A model generated the notes under the pieces. That model was not told where the DNA came from and did not search any database. It saw nothing but the letters and a program-made list of their open reading frames with translations. The translations under genes were made by a program, and so were the position numbers. Below, in pieces: positions 8,425 through 17,770 of a stretch of 64,000 bases of DNA. The stretch comes from Herbaspirillum sp. AP02 (GTDB lineage Bacteria; Pseudomonadota; Gammaproteobacteria; Burkholderiales; Burkholderiaceae_D): the NCBI RefSeq assembly GCF_015767275.1, contig NZ_JADWMY010000009.1:62001-126000 (forward strand), read 5' to 3'. Each line of letters begins with the position of its first letter. Positions within the stretch are counted from its first letter, which is position 1.

Positions 8425-8706
8425 GCAGGACGGCATCAAATAAATTGCAGGTGGCGCTGCCCGCGCCCTTGTCCTGCGCAGCCTTTATCGCAGAGAATAC
8501 AGGCGCAATGCTGATGATCATGAGGGACATCGCCATCGCGTCGGCCCGCTCTGACGGCTTGGCATCCTAATTGCTCTATCGATGCATGGGCAGTGTTGAC
8601 AACCCGGATACAGGGGGCTGCACGCCAGGGTTTCGCGGCAGCTGAGTGGCACCGGAATCAGCAGATTCACAAATACAAACAGACAGACAAACAGGAGACA
8701 AGACAG

Positions 8707-9741
8707 ATGGATCAATCCACTGGTAAATTCACGCGCCGTCATTTTCTGAAGACCGCCTCGGTGGCCTCGGCCGCCGCCGCGACCGGCATGGTGAGCACCT
8801 CCGCCCATGCGGCCGAGTTCACCTTCAAGTACGCCAACAACCTGCCGGTGACCCACCCGATGAATGCGCGCGCCAAGGAAATGGCCGCTGCCATCGCCGA
8901 GCAGTCCAAGGGGCGCATCGAGCTGCAGCTCTATCCCAACAACCAGCTGGGTACCGATACCGACATGCTCTCGCAGGTGCGTGCCGGCGCCATCGATTTC
9001 TTCACCCTCTCGCCGCTGATCCTGGGCACCCTGGTGCCGGCCGCACAGATTTCCGGCATCGGCTTCGCCTTCAAGGATTACAGCCAGGTCTGGCCGGCCA
9101 TGGACGGTGAACTCGGCGCCCATGTGCGCAAGCAGATCGAAGCCAAGTCCACCCTGTTCGCCTTCGAGAAGATCTGGGACAACGGCTATCGCCAGATCAC
9201 CAACAGCACCCGTCCCATCAAGACCGCTGACGACCTCAAGGGCATGAAGCTGCGCGTGCCGCCGAGCCCGCTGTGGACCTCGATGTTCAAGGCCTTCGAT
9301 GCGGCGCCGACCTCGATCAACTTCGCCGAAGTGTATTCGGCCCTGCAGACCAAGATCGTCGAAGGCCAGGAAAACCCCATGGCCATCATCTCCACGGCCA
9401 AGCTGTATGAAGTGCAGAAGTACTGCTCCATCACCAACCACATGTGGGACGGTTTCTGGTTCCTGGGCAACAAGAAGTCCTTCGAACGCCTGCCCAAGGA
9501 CCTGCAGGACATCGTCACCCGTGCCATCAACGAAGCCGGCATGAACCAGCGCGCCGACGTGCGCAAGCTCAACGACTCGCTGGTCGAGGAAATGAAGGGC
9601 AAGGGTCTGGCCTTCAACAATGCCGACGCCGATTCCTTCCGCGCCAAGCTGCGCAGCGCCGGCTTCTACGCCGAATGGAAGAAGAAGTTCGGCGACGAGC
9701 CTTGGGCGCTGCTGGAGAAGTACACCGGCAAGCTGGCCTGA
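8707..9741 (+). CDS. TRAP transporter periplasmic solute-binding protein (DctP family)
   Basis: This 344-residue protein captures an organic acid in the periplasm for a TRAP transporter. It begins with a twin-arginine-type signal, TRRHFLKTASVASAAAA, ending near STSAHAAE. The mature part has the DctP features FKYANNLPVTHPMN, NQLGTDTDMLSQVRAGAID and the KGMKLRVP segment, whose arginine normally binds the substrate carboxylate, then PTSINFAEVYSALQTKIVEGQENP. I chose ATG 8707, which has AGGAGAC upstream; a longer frame lacks a ribosome site. The fused permease gene follows. The ligand is probably a monocarboxylate handled by the adjacent CoA ligase, but it cannot be named. Confidence 0.9.
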   Translation: MDQSTGKFTRRHFLKTASVASAAAATGMVSTSAHAAEFTFKYANNLPVTHPMNARAKEMAAAIAEQSKGRIELQLYPNNQLGTDTDMLSQVRAGAIDFFTLSPLILGTLVPAAQISGIGFAFKDYSQVWPAMDGELGAHVRKQIEAKSTLFAFEKIWDNGYRQITNSTRPIKTADDLKGMKLRVPPSPLWTSMFKAFDAAPTSINFAEVYSALQTKIVEGQENPMAIISTAKLYEVQKYCSITNHMWDGFWFLGNKKSFERLPKDLQDIVTRAINEAGMNQRADVRKLNDSLVEEMKGKGLAFNNADADSFRAKLRSAGFYAEWKKKFGDEPWALLEKYTGKLA

Positions 9742-9825
9742 CGCCCCGTCCGGCCTGAACGGAGGACGCCACCGCCCGCTTCGGGCCGTGGCGCCGTCCG
9801 CCCCGACTTTTTTCGCTGGAGCTTG

Positions 9826-11709
9826 ATGATGGAAGCTGCAATGACTTACCGCGCCCCGGTCAACATGAATCCGTTCGCGCGCGCACTGGTGGGCCTGAAC
9901 CGCATGGTCATGCATGTGGTGGGCGCGCTGGCCGCCTGCCTGGTACTGGCCGAGACGATCGTGCTGCTGACCGGCGTGATCTACCGATATGCACTGCATG
10001 ACCCCCTGGTCTGGTCCGATGAACTGGCCTCGATCCTCTTCATCTGGCTGTCCATGCTGGGCGCCGTGCTGGCCCTGGACCGTGGCGAGCACATGCGGCT
10101 CACCGCCATCATCAACAAGTGTTCCGAGAAAGGCCGCATCTGGCTGGAAACGGTGGCGGCGCTGGTGGTCTGCATCTTCGTATTGATGGTGATCCACCCG
10201 GCACTGGACCATGCGGTCGAACAGATGCCCATCACCACCCCGGCCCTGGAAATTCCTGATGGTCTGCGCGCTGCCGCCTTGCCGGTGGGCGCCATCCTGA
10301 TGCTGCTGGCGGCCGTCTCGCGCATGGCCGCCCTGACCACCATGCGTCTGCTGCTCTCGGCGCTGGCGGTGGTGGCCGTGATCGCGGGGGCGCTGTGGCT
10401 GGCGCAGCCTGCCCTGATGGCCATGGGCAACTACAACCTGATCGTGTTCTTCGTGCTGCTGATTGGCGTGTGCGTGGCTGGCGGCATCCCCATCGCCTTC
10501 GCCTTCGGCACCGCCACCATGGCCTATCTCGCACTGGCCACCACGGCGCCGCTGATGATCGTGGTCAGCCGCATGGACGAGGGCATGTCCAGCCTGATCC
10601 TGCTGTCGGTGCCGCTGTTCGTGCTGCTGGGCTCACTGCTGGAAATGTCGGGCCTGGCCAAGACCCTGATCGATTTCATGGCGGCCCTGCTGGGCCACGT
10701 GCGCGGCGGCCTGCAATACGTGCTGCTGGGTGCGATGTTCCTGGTCTCCGGCATCTCCGGTTCCAAGGCGGCCGACATGGCGGCCATCGCACCGGCGCTG
10801 TTCCCCGAGATGAAGAAACGCGGCTCCAAGCCGGAAGAACTGGTGGCTCTGCTGTCATCCTCCGGCGCGATGACCGAGACCATCCCGCCCAGCCTGGTGT
10901 TGATCACCATCGGCGCGGTCTGCAGCGTCTCGATCACGGCGCTGTTCATCGGTGGCCTGATGCCGGCGGCCATCGCCACCATCGCCATCGCCGTGGTGTG
11001 CTGGATGCGCGCCCGCCGCGAACCGATGCCGGACGTGCCGCGTGCACCCCTGTCGCTGATCATGAAGACCCTGATCGCCGCCATTCCCGCGCTGGCGCTG
11101 CCCATGCTGATCCGCGTGGCCGTCATCGAGGGTGTGGCCACGGCCACCGAGGTCGCCACCATCGGCGTGGCCTATACGGTGGTGGTCGGCCTGATCATGC
11201 ACCTGTTCATGAAGCACCTGAACTTCAAGCGCCTCTATCCGATGCTGATCGAATCGGCTGCGCTGTCCGGCGCCATCCTGCTGATCATCGGCATGGCCAC
11301 TGCGATGGCCTGGGCACTGACGCAATCGGGCTTCTCCTCCAAGTTGGTCGCCTTGATGCAAGGGGTGCCCGGCGGTGGCACCGGCTTCCTGCTGATCACC
11401 ATCGTCATCTTCATCGTGCTGGGCAGCCTGCTGGAAGGCATCCCTGCCATCGTGTTGTTCGGACCGCTGCTGTTCCCGGTGGCGCGTTCACTGGGCGTGC
11501 ATGACGTGCACTATGCGATGGTGGTGATCCTGGCGATGGGCATCGGCCTGTTCGCTCCGCCCTTCGGCGTCGGCTTCTATGCCGCCTGCGCCATCGGCAA
11601 GGTCTCGCCGGACGGCGTCTTCAACCGGGTCTGGGGCTATCTGGCCGCGCTCGTGGTGGCGCTGCTGGTGGTGGCCTTCGTGCCCTGGATTTCCATCGGC
11701 TTCCTCTGA
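9826..11709 (+). CDS. Fused TRAP transporter permease (DctQ-DctM)
   Basis: This 627-residue membrane protein joins the small four-helix DctQ domain (about residues 15-185) to the large DctM domain (about 195-627). DctQ features include RYALHDPLVWSDELASILFIWL. DctM features include the repeated glycine-rich hairpins, VPLFVLLGSLLEMSGLA near residue 265 and a mirrored IVLGSLLEGIPAIVLFGPLL near residue 530. Such Q-M fusions are common in betaproteobacteria. Two adjacent ATGs (9826, 9829) follow GGAG at 9818; either could be used. It is cotranscribed with the binding protein and uses an ion gradient for uptake. Confidence 0.92.
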   Translation: MMEAAMTYRAPVNMNPFARALVGLNRMVMHVVGALAACLVLAETIVLLTGVIYRYALHDPLVWSDELASILFIWLSMLGAVLALDRGEHMRLTAIINKCSEKGRIWLETVAALVVCIFVLMVIHPALDHAVEQMPITTPALEIPDGLRAAALPVGAILMLLAAVSRMAALTTMRLLLSALAVVAVIAGALWLAQPALMAMGNYNLIVFFVLLIGVCVAGGIPIAFAFGTATMAYLALATTAPLMIVVSRMDEGMSSLILLSVPLFVLLGSLLEMSGLAKTLIDFMAALLGHVRGGLQYVLLGAMFLVSGISGSKAADMAAIAPALFPEMKKRGSKPEELVALLSSSGAMTETIPPSLVLITIGAVCSVSITALFIGGLMPAAIATIAIAVVCWMRARREPMPDVPRAPLSLIMKTLIAAIPALALPMLIRVAVIEGVATATEVATIGVAYTVVVGLIMHLFMKHLNFKRLYPMLIESAALSGAILLIIGMATAMAWALTQSGFSSKLVALMQGVPGGGTGFLLITIVIFIVLGSLLEGIPAIVLFGPLLFPVARSLGVHDVHYAMVVILAMGIGLFAPPFGVGFYAACAIGKVSPDGVFNRVWGYLAALVVALLVVAFVPWISIGFL

Positions 11710-11778
11710 TCCACTCACCGGTCATGCGAGCGATCAGGGAATGTCCATGATTGATTTGCCAACGACGACTTAGAAAAC

Positions 11779-11808
11779 GGCGGCCCCATCCTCCTTCCCG
11801 GGGCCGCC
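11779..11808. repeat. Intercistronic hairpin between TRAP permease and SDR genes
   Basis: GGCGGCCCC and GGGGCCGCC pair perfectly around a 12-base loop, 19 bp before the first SDR start codon. There is no U-run, so it more likely tunes mRNA stability or translation than ends transcription. Confidence 0.5.
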
Positions 11809-11826
11809 AACATCCACGGAGACAAT

Positions 11827-12597
11827 ATGAATCGCAATGATAGCGGCGCCCGCGTGGCGCTCGTGACGGGCGGAGCCATGGGCATCGGCGCCAGCATTTG
11901 CCAGCAACTGGCGGCCAAGGGCCACACTGTACTGGTGGCCGACATCAACCTGGAGGCGGCCCAGCAGACCGCCGACGCGCTGGTGGCCTCCGGCCACCGG
12001 GCGGCCGCGCTGCAGATGGACCTCGGCAATCCGGAATCCATCGCCGCCGCCTTCGCCCACATCGAGAAGGACTATGGTCGCTGCGACGTGCTGGTCAACA
12101 ATGCCGGCGTGGCACGTACCTATTCCTTCCTCGATTACCCGCTCGACAACTGGCTGCAGACCATGAACGTCAATGTCACCGGCGTACTGCTGGCAGGCCA
12201 GCATGCGGCGCGTCTGATGGTCAGGCAGCAGTGGGGCCGCATCGTCAATATCTCGTCCATCTCGGGCATCCGCGCCGGGGCCGGCCGCACTGCCTACGGC
12301 ACCTCCAAGGCCGCCGTCATCGGCCTGACGCGCCAGATGGCCATCGAACTGGCGCAATACGGCATCACCGTCAACAGCGTTGCCCCCGGTCCGGTCGATA
12401 CCCCCATGACCCAGGCCATGCATTCCGAGCAGACCCGCGAGAGCTACTACCGCCTGGTGCCCATGCGGCGCTACGGCACCACCGACGAAATCGCCTCGGC
12501 CGTGAGTTTCCTGGCCTCGGAAGAATCCTCCTACATCACCGGCCACGTGGTACCCGTGGATGGCGGCTTCGTCGCCGGCGGCGTGCTTGAGATCTGA
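11827..12597 (+). CDS. SDR family NAD(P)-dependent oxidoreductase
   Basis: This 256-residue protein is a classical short-chain dehydrogenase/reductase. The cofactor loop reads TGGAMGIGAS near residue 15, followed by NNAGVAR near residue 95, a catalytic serine in NISSISG near residue 142, and the YGTSK active-site pair near residue 158. The C-terminal GHVVPVDGGFVAGG is usual for 3-oxoacyl-ACP reductase-like members. With the thiolase and CoA ligase nearby it could be a beta-hydroxyacyl-CoA dehydrogenase, or it could act on the imported acid itself; the sequence does not decide. A second SDR gene follows after 11 bp, so both belong to the TRAP operon. Confidence 0.88.
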   Translation: MNRNDSGARVALVTGGAMGIGASICQQLAAKGHTVLVADINLEAAQQTADALVASGHRAAALQMDLGNPESIAAAFAHIEKDYGRCDVLVNNAGVARTYSFLDYPLDNWLQTMNVNVTGVLLAGQHAARLMVRQQWGRIVNISSISGIRAGAGRTAYGTSKAAVIGLTRQMAIELAQYGITVNSVAPGPVDTPMTQAMHSEQTRESYYRLVPMRRYGTTDEIASAVSFLASEESSYITGHVVPVDGGFVAGGVLEI

Positions 12598-12608
12598 GGA
12601 GCGCTACC

Positions 12609-13409
12609 ATGGACAAGCTGATGGAAGGCAAGGTCATCATCGTGACCGGCGCCGGTTCGGTGGGCGAAGGCTGGGGCAACGGCAAGGCCGCCGCCGCGCT
12701 GTATGCCCGTGAAGGCGGGCGGGTGCTGGCGGTGGATCGCAGCATCGAAGCCGCGTTGCAGACCCGCGAAATCATCCGCAGCGAGGGCGGGGTCTGTGAA
12801 GTGTTGGCGGCCGATGTCTCAAAAAGCGCCGACGTGAAGGCCATCGCCGATGCCGCGATGGACCACTTCGGCCGGGTGGATGTGCTGCACAACAATGTCG
12901 GCATCGCCGAAACCGGTGGACCGGTGGAGACCAGCGAAGAGAGCTGGAACCGCCTCGTGGCGGTCAACCAGACCAGCCTGTTCCTGACCCATAAGCACGT
13001 ACTGCCGATCATGGAAAAGCAGAAGAAAGGGGCCATCGTCAACATTTCCTCGCTGGCGGCACTGCGCTGGATCGGTTTTCCCTACCTCGGCTATACCGCG
13101 ACCAAGGCCGCCATCCTGGCATTTACCAAGAACGTGGCAATGCAGTACGCGCCCATGGGCATCCGCGCCAACTGCGTGCTGCCGGGCATGATGGATACGC
13201 CCATGATCCGCGAGCCGCTCAAGGCCGCCTATGGGGGTGATATCGAAGAGATGCGCGCCAAGCGCAACGCGCAATGCCCGATGGGCTTCATGGGCGACGC
13301 CTGGGACGTGGCGCATGCCTCGCTGTTCCTGGCATCTGATAACGCGCGCTACATCACGGGACTGGACCTGATCGTGGATGGGGGATTGTCGCTGCGCTGC
13401 GCCGGATGA
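12609..13409 (+). CDS. SDR family NAD(P)-dependent oxidoreductase, divergent glycine loop
   Basis: This 266-residue short-chain dehydrogenase has an expanded cofactor loop, TGAGSVGEGWGNGKAAA, instead of the usual TGxxxGxG. The NNVG element near residue 95, the serine of NISSLAA near residue 140 and the YTATK pair near residue 157 are intact. The protein ends with GLDLIVDGGLSLRCAG. It shares its operon with the preceding SDR but the two are clearly different in sequence, suggesting successive oxidation or reduction steps. AGGAGCG precedes the ATG. A copy of the TGTGAACAGGCCCT repeat starts just after the stop. Confidence 0.87.
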   Translation: MDKLMEGKVIIVTGAGSVGEGWGNGKAAAALYAREGGRVLAVDRSIEAALQTREIIRSEGGVCEVLAADVSKSADVKAIADAAMDHFGRVDVLHNNVGIAETGGPVETSEESWNRLVAVNQTSLFLTHKHVLPIMEKQKKGAIVNISSLAALRWIGFPYLGYTATKAAILAFTKNVAMQYAPMGIRANCVLPGMMDTPMIREPLKAAYGGDIEEMRAKRNAQCPMGFMGDAWDVAHASLFLASDNARYITGLDLIVDGGLSLRCAG

Positions 13410-13410
13410 G

Positions 13411-13424
13411 TGTGAACAGGCCCT
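13411..13424 (+). repeat. Partial copy of the TGTGAACAGGCCCT repeat
   Basis: The 14 bases match one outer arm of the palindrome at 3863-3909 exactly. It lies directly after the second SDR stop codon. Another near copy, TGTAAACAGGCCC, is at 25568-25580, just after a small hypothetical gene. Confidence 0.6.
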
Positions 13425-13488
13425 AGTTGAGCAGGTTTGTTTGTTGGCCGCAGGTGGGCGGGCGTTGAAGCCGACCCGCCGTGGTTTG

Positions 13489-13521
13489 AACCCGGGCGTC
13501 CAAGAGCGTCCGGGTTTTTTT
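13489..13521. terminator. Terminator between the SDR operon and LysR gene
   Basis: AACCCGGGCG pairs with CGTCCGGGTT (one G-T pair) around an eight-base loop, followed by a run of T. It ends the TRAP-SDR operon; its T-run overlaps the stop codon of the convergent LysR gene. Confidence 0.8.
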
Positions 13522-14422
13522 ATGGCGCCGTTGGCTGCATCTTCCGCCACACCTCCACCGCCGTATCGGCAAAGGTACGGATACAGGGATTGGTATTCTC
13601 CTTGTTCCAGATCACGGCGACTTCGACCAGTGGCGCATCGACCAGGGGTTTGAAGACGGTGGTGTCCAGGTGCATGGCCTGCATCGAAGTCGGTACCAGG
13701 GCTACGCCCAGGCCTTCGCCGACCAGGTTGACGATGGTCTGCTGCAGATTGGCTTCCAGCACGATGCGCGGGCGGAAACCTCGCGCCTGGCAGTGCTTGA
13801 TGATGAGGTCGAATACCACCGGCGCAATCGTGCGGGGGATGCTGACGAAAGGGTCGTCCGCCAGTTCGGCGGCGGAGATGGCTTCCTTGCCGGCCAGGCG
13901 ATGTTCACGGGGCAGCACCGCCAGCAGGGGCTCGGCATAGATGGTGTGACTGTCCAGGCGGCTGCAGTCTTCCGGGCGGTACATGATGCCCACGTCCACC
14001 TTCTCGTCCTCGATGTCGGTGGCCAACAGGTTGGGGACATATTCGGTCAGGCGCATGTCCACCTCGGGATAGGCGGCCGAATAGTGGCGCGTCACCGAGG
14101 GCAGGATGTTGTAGGCCGAGGACATCATGAACCCCACCTTCAACGCACCGCTCTTGCCGGTGCTCGATGACGAGACATTGCGCTTGGCCCGCTCCAGTGC
14201 CTTGAAAATTTCTGTGGTGTCGCGATAAAAATATTTGCCGGCCGAGGTCAACTGGACGGCCCGTTTGCTGCGATCGAACAATTGCGCGCCCAGCTCTCGC
14301 TCCAGGGCCGCAATCTGGCGTGTGAGCGGCGGTTGCGAGATGTGCAGCAGTTCCGCTGCACGTCCGAAATGCAAGGTTTCTGCTACGGTGCGGAAATAGG
14401 TGAGGTGTCTCAATTCGATCAT
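13520..14422 (-). CDS. LysR family regulator, BenM/CatM-like
   Basis: This 300-residue regulator has the N-terminal winged helix-turn-helix (FGRAAELLHISQPPLTRQIAALERELGAQLFDR, residues about 19-51) and a periplasmic-binding-like effector domain. The N-terminus MIELRHLTYFRTVAE and the effector-domain layout resemble the BenM/CatM group, which respond to aromatic-pathway intermediates such as muconate. The gene is convergent to the TRAP-SDR operon and divergent from the sigma-54 activator gene. An ATAC-N7-GTAT site, the BenM/CatM recognition pattern, lies just upstream of its start, so autoregulation is likely. Whether it also controls the TRAP operon is not shown by the sequence. Confidence 0.85.
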   Translation of the reverse strand: MIELRHLTYFRTVAETLHFGRAAELLHISQPPLTRQIAALERELGAQLFDRSKRAVQLTSAGKYFYRDTTEIFKALERAKRNVSSSSTGKSGALKVGFMMSSAYNILPSVTRHYSAAYPEVDMRLTEYVPNLLATDIEDEKVDVGIMYRPEDCSRLDSHTIYAEPLLAVLPREHRLAGKEAISAAELADDPFVSIPRTIAPVVFDLIIKHCQARGFRPRIVLEANLQQTIVNLVGEGLGVALVPTSMQAMHLDTTVFKPLVDAPLVEVAVIWNKENTNPCIRTFADTAVEVWRKMQPTAP

Positions 14423-14425
14423 TTG

Positions 14426-14440
14426 ATACCTTTAAGGTAT
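14426..14440. promoter_or_regulatory. ATAC-N7-GTAT LysR-type operator
   Basis: ATACCTTTAAGGTAT has perfect seven-base arms around one central T and fits the ATAC-N7-GTAT pattern bound by BenM/CatM-type regulators. It lies 4 bp upstream of the LysR start codon in the divergent region shared with the sigma-54 activator. Position and pattern suggest autoregulation. Confidence 0.65.
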
Positions 14441-14612
14441 TGATTCTGTCTGTACATTGTATTGGAAGTCATCGGATTGTCTGGCTATTCTTTGCCGCAG
14501 ACGTGCCATTGCGACACTTCTCCGGGCCGGCCACAAGCCAGACCCCGCGCATAAAGAGCCGCTCCAAGGGAAGACGGTTCGATAAAAAAGCAGTTCAAGA
14601 CAGGAGACCATC

Positions 14613-15779
14613 ATGCCGACAATCATGCCGACACCCCCGGTAGAACAGCCCATGGCTGAGAGTGACGTCCGCACCGCCGATACTGCCCATACTGCCCGCA
14701 GCCACCGCTGCGCTGCTTCCCGCACCGCGCCCCGCTATCGCGATATCGACCAGCTGGCCGCCGGTGATGAACTCATGCGCGAGCTGATGGAGCGCGGCAA
14801 GCGCCTGATCGATCGCGGCATTCCGGTGCTGATCCTGGGCGAGACCGGTACCGGCAAGGAATACCTGTCGCGAGCGTTGCATGACTACAGCGCGCGCCGC
14901 CAGGCCGCTTGGGTGGCGGTCAATTGCGCCTCCATCCCGGAAAGTCTGGCCGAGAGTGAACTGTTCGGCTACTGCAAGGGTGCTTTCTCGGGTGCGCTGC
15001 CGGGCGGCATGAAGGGCAAGGTCCAGCAGGCCGATGGCGGCACGCTGTTCCTCGATGAAATCGGCGACATGCCCTTCGCGCTGCAAACGCGCCTGCTGCG
15101 GGTGCTGTCCGAGCGCGAGGTGATCCCGCTGGGAGCGATGCGGCCGGTGCCGGTCGATCTGCAACTGATCTGCGCCACCCATCAGGATTTGAAGACACTG
15201 ATCGGCGAGGGACGCTTCCGCGAAGACCTGTATTACCGCGTCGCCGGTGGCGTGCTGCGACTGCCGGCGCTGCGCGAACGCACCGACCGCCGTCGACTGG
15301 TGATGCAGATGATCGCCGACGAGCTGGGGGAGGCTGCCGACGAGAACGTCATCGCCCCGGCGGCCCTGCAGCAGCTGCTGGCCTATCCGTGGCCGGGCAA
15401 CCTGCGTCAGATGCATGCGGTAATTCGCTACAGCTGCGCGGTGATGAACGGCGGTCGCATCGAGTTGCGCGACCTGCCCGAAGAATTGATGCAATTCCAG
15501 GCGCTGCCACTGGCCCAGATCCATCCCATCGGCCGCGCTGCCCAGATCCGCCCCTTCGCGTCACGAGCCGAAGGGGACGCTACGTCCGTTGTGCTTACCG
15601 GCGATCCGTACCGGGATGAGCGCACGCGCGTCATCGCTGCCTTGAATGGCAGTCGCTGGAACATCTCTGCCGCTTCGCGGCAACTGGGAATGTGCCGTGC
15701 TTCGCTTTATCGCAAGCTGCGACAACTGGACATCCCGCACGTACGTGACCAGGCCATGCCGGCTTATGCCGTGGCCTGA
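14613..15779 (+). CDS. Sigma-54-dependent activator without sensory domain (AcoR-like)
   Basis: This 388-residue protein is an enhancer-binding AAA+ ATPase for sigma-54 RNA polymerase. Walker A is GETGTGKE near residue 75, Walker B is GTLFLDEIGD near residue 145, and the sigma-54 contact loop reads GAFSGA, a conservative change from GAFTGA. A Fis-type helix-turn-helix, NISAASRQLGMCRASLYRKLRQL, closes the C-terminus. AcoR-type relatives carry a long N-terminal GAF sensor; here only about 45 non-conserved residues precede the AAA+ domain. Control may therefore come from transcription or a partner protein. AGGAGACC precedes ATG 14613. It is the obvious candidate to act on the sigma-54 promoter at 7981-7997. 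Confidence 0.88.
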   Translation: MPTIMPTPPVEQPMAESDVRTADTAHTARSHRCAASRTAPRYRDIDQLAAGDELMRELMERGKRLIDRGIPVLILGETGTGKEYLSRALHDYSARRQAAWVAVNCASIPESLAESELFGYCKGAFSGALPGGMKGKVQQADGGTLFLDEIGDMPFALQTRLLRVLSEREVIPLGAMRPVPVDLQLICATHQDLKTLIGEGRFREDLYYRVAGGVLRLPALRERTDRRRLVMQMIADELGEAADENVIAPAALQQLLAYPWPGNLRQMHAVIRYSCAVMNGGRIELRDLPEELMQFQALPLAQIHPIGRAAQIRPFASRAEGDATSVVLTGDPYRDERTRVIAALNGSRWNISAASRQLGMCRASLYRKLRQLDIPHVRDQAMPAYAVA

Positions 15780-15798
15780 AACGGTTTAAATCATATAA

Positions 15799-16866
<1,068 letters not shown>

Positions 16867-16886
16867 TCTGCCGCTTGCACGACAAC

Positions 16887-16911
16887 CGCCACGGTTCGCC
16901 GTGGCGTTTTT
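16887..16911 (+). terminator. UUCG-tetraloop terminator after ilvC
   Basis: CGCCACGG and CCGTGGCG pair perfectly around a TTCG loop and are followed by TTTTTC. It begins 20 bp after the ilvC stop. Confidence 0.9.
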
Positions 16912-16951
16912 CTTTCGGGCAGGAGGAAGCTCTTGTTCACTACTCTCCATC

Positions 16952-17770
16952 TCATTTTTTCTCTTCCACGGACAACTCAGTCCTGACACCTTCTATCCGC
17001 TTCTTGATCGCTTCCGCATCCTCGGTCTTGCCGGCGGCGACAGTGGCATCTCGCTCGGCCACCAAGCCTTGCAGGGTCTGCTTGAGTCGCGTGATGCGTT
17101 GTGCGGATGTCCCCTGTGTACCTTCTTCCAGTGCCTTCTGCAATCCATCCACGAAGGAGCAGGTGTTATGGAGATCGATGACATCCCCGAATGCACGATA
17201 GATGGGATAGACGTTCACATCACCCTGCATGGAGCCATAGATCGCCAGCATTTTAGTATCGCGCATCTCAACGATTTTCTTATCGACCGCGGTCACGAGC
17301 ATCTGCTTGTAGATCGTCTCGTTGATCAATGAACGTTCGGAATTGCTGAACAGCGCCAGCGCGCCGAGGATGGACTTGCCCTGGGTACTGCCGGCGACTG
17401 CGGCTGCACCGGCAAACAGGCTGGTGGTAGTTCCCAGCGCAATATTCCACGATGCTTCCGTGCCGTATAGTCCACGTCGGTAGCGCAGGCATTCCTCGGC
17501 GGAAGTCATCACCAGTGCCGAGACGGCCAGATTACGCTGCTGCGTGCACAGGCTACCTAGCGTGGCTTGATCGGCTGCACTCAGAGGGGCATAACATTTT
17601 TGCTCGGTAATCAACGTACCGGTCTTGCTTTTGAGGTTTTCGTAGGTCTTGCTCAACTCAAGCGAACTCAGCGAATGGGCCGAATACGGCTGATAGAGAT
17701 GTGTGCAGGCACTCAGGCTAGACAGGCAAAGCAGGCCCCCCAGGCGCCCGTAACGTGACAGGTTGCGCAT
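16952..17770 (-). CDS. Hypothetical lipoprotein
   Basis: I do not recognise the family of this 272-residue protein. The N-terminus MRNLSRYGRLGGLLCLSSLSACTH has a signal peptide with a lipobox (LSAC), so it is probably lipid-anchored in the envelope. A hydrophobic Ala/Gly-rich stretch (SLFAGAAAVAGS) lies near residue 120, and the C-terminal third is charged with coiled-coil character (KQTLQGLVAERDATVAAGKTEDAEAIKKRIE). ATG 17770 was chosen because GGGGGG lies seven bases upstream. It stands alone between ilvC and a c-di-GMP gene. Its base composition looks less GC-rich than its neighbours, which hints at an accessory gene. Confidence 0.7.
   Translation of the reverse strand: MRNLSRYGRLGGLLCLSSLSACTHLYQPYSAHSLSSLELSKTYENLKSKTGTLITEQKCYAPLSAADQATLGSLCTQQRNLAVSALVMTSAEECLRYRRGLYGTEASWNIALGTTTSLFAGAAAVAGSTQGKSILGALALFSNSERSLINETIYKQMLVTAVDKKIVEMRDTKMLAIYGSMQGDVNVYPIYRAFGDVIDLHNTCSFVDGLQKALEEGTQGTSAQRITRLKQTLQGLVAERDATVAAGKTEDAEAIKKRIEGVRTELSVEEKK

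Noticed and set aside
8240-8536. 98-codon minus-strand frame in the 787-bp divergent region
   Set aside because: It overlaps the palindrome and the CGACA array, has no family match and no ribosome site.
8649-8666. TGGCACCGGAATCAGC upstream of dctP as a second sigma-54 promoter
   Set aside because: The -12 GC pair is one base too far from the -24 GG pair and the TTGC element is absent, so spacing and sequence both fail.
14480-14497. TGGCTATTCTTTGC upstream of the sigma-54 activator as a sigma-54 promoter
   Set aside because: The spacing between GG and GC is one base too short for sigma-54.
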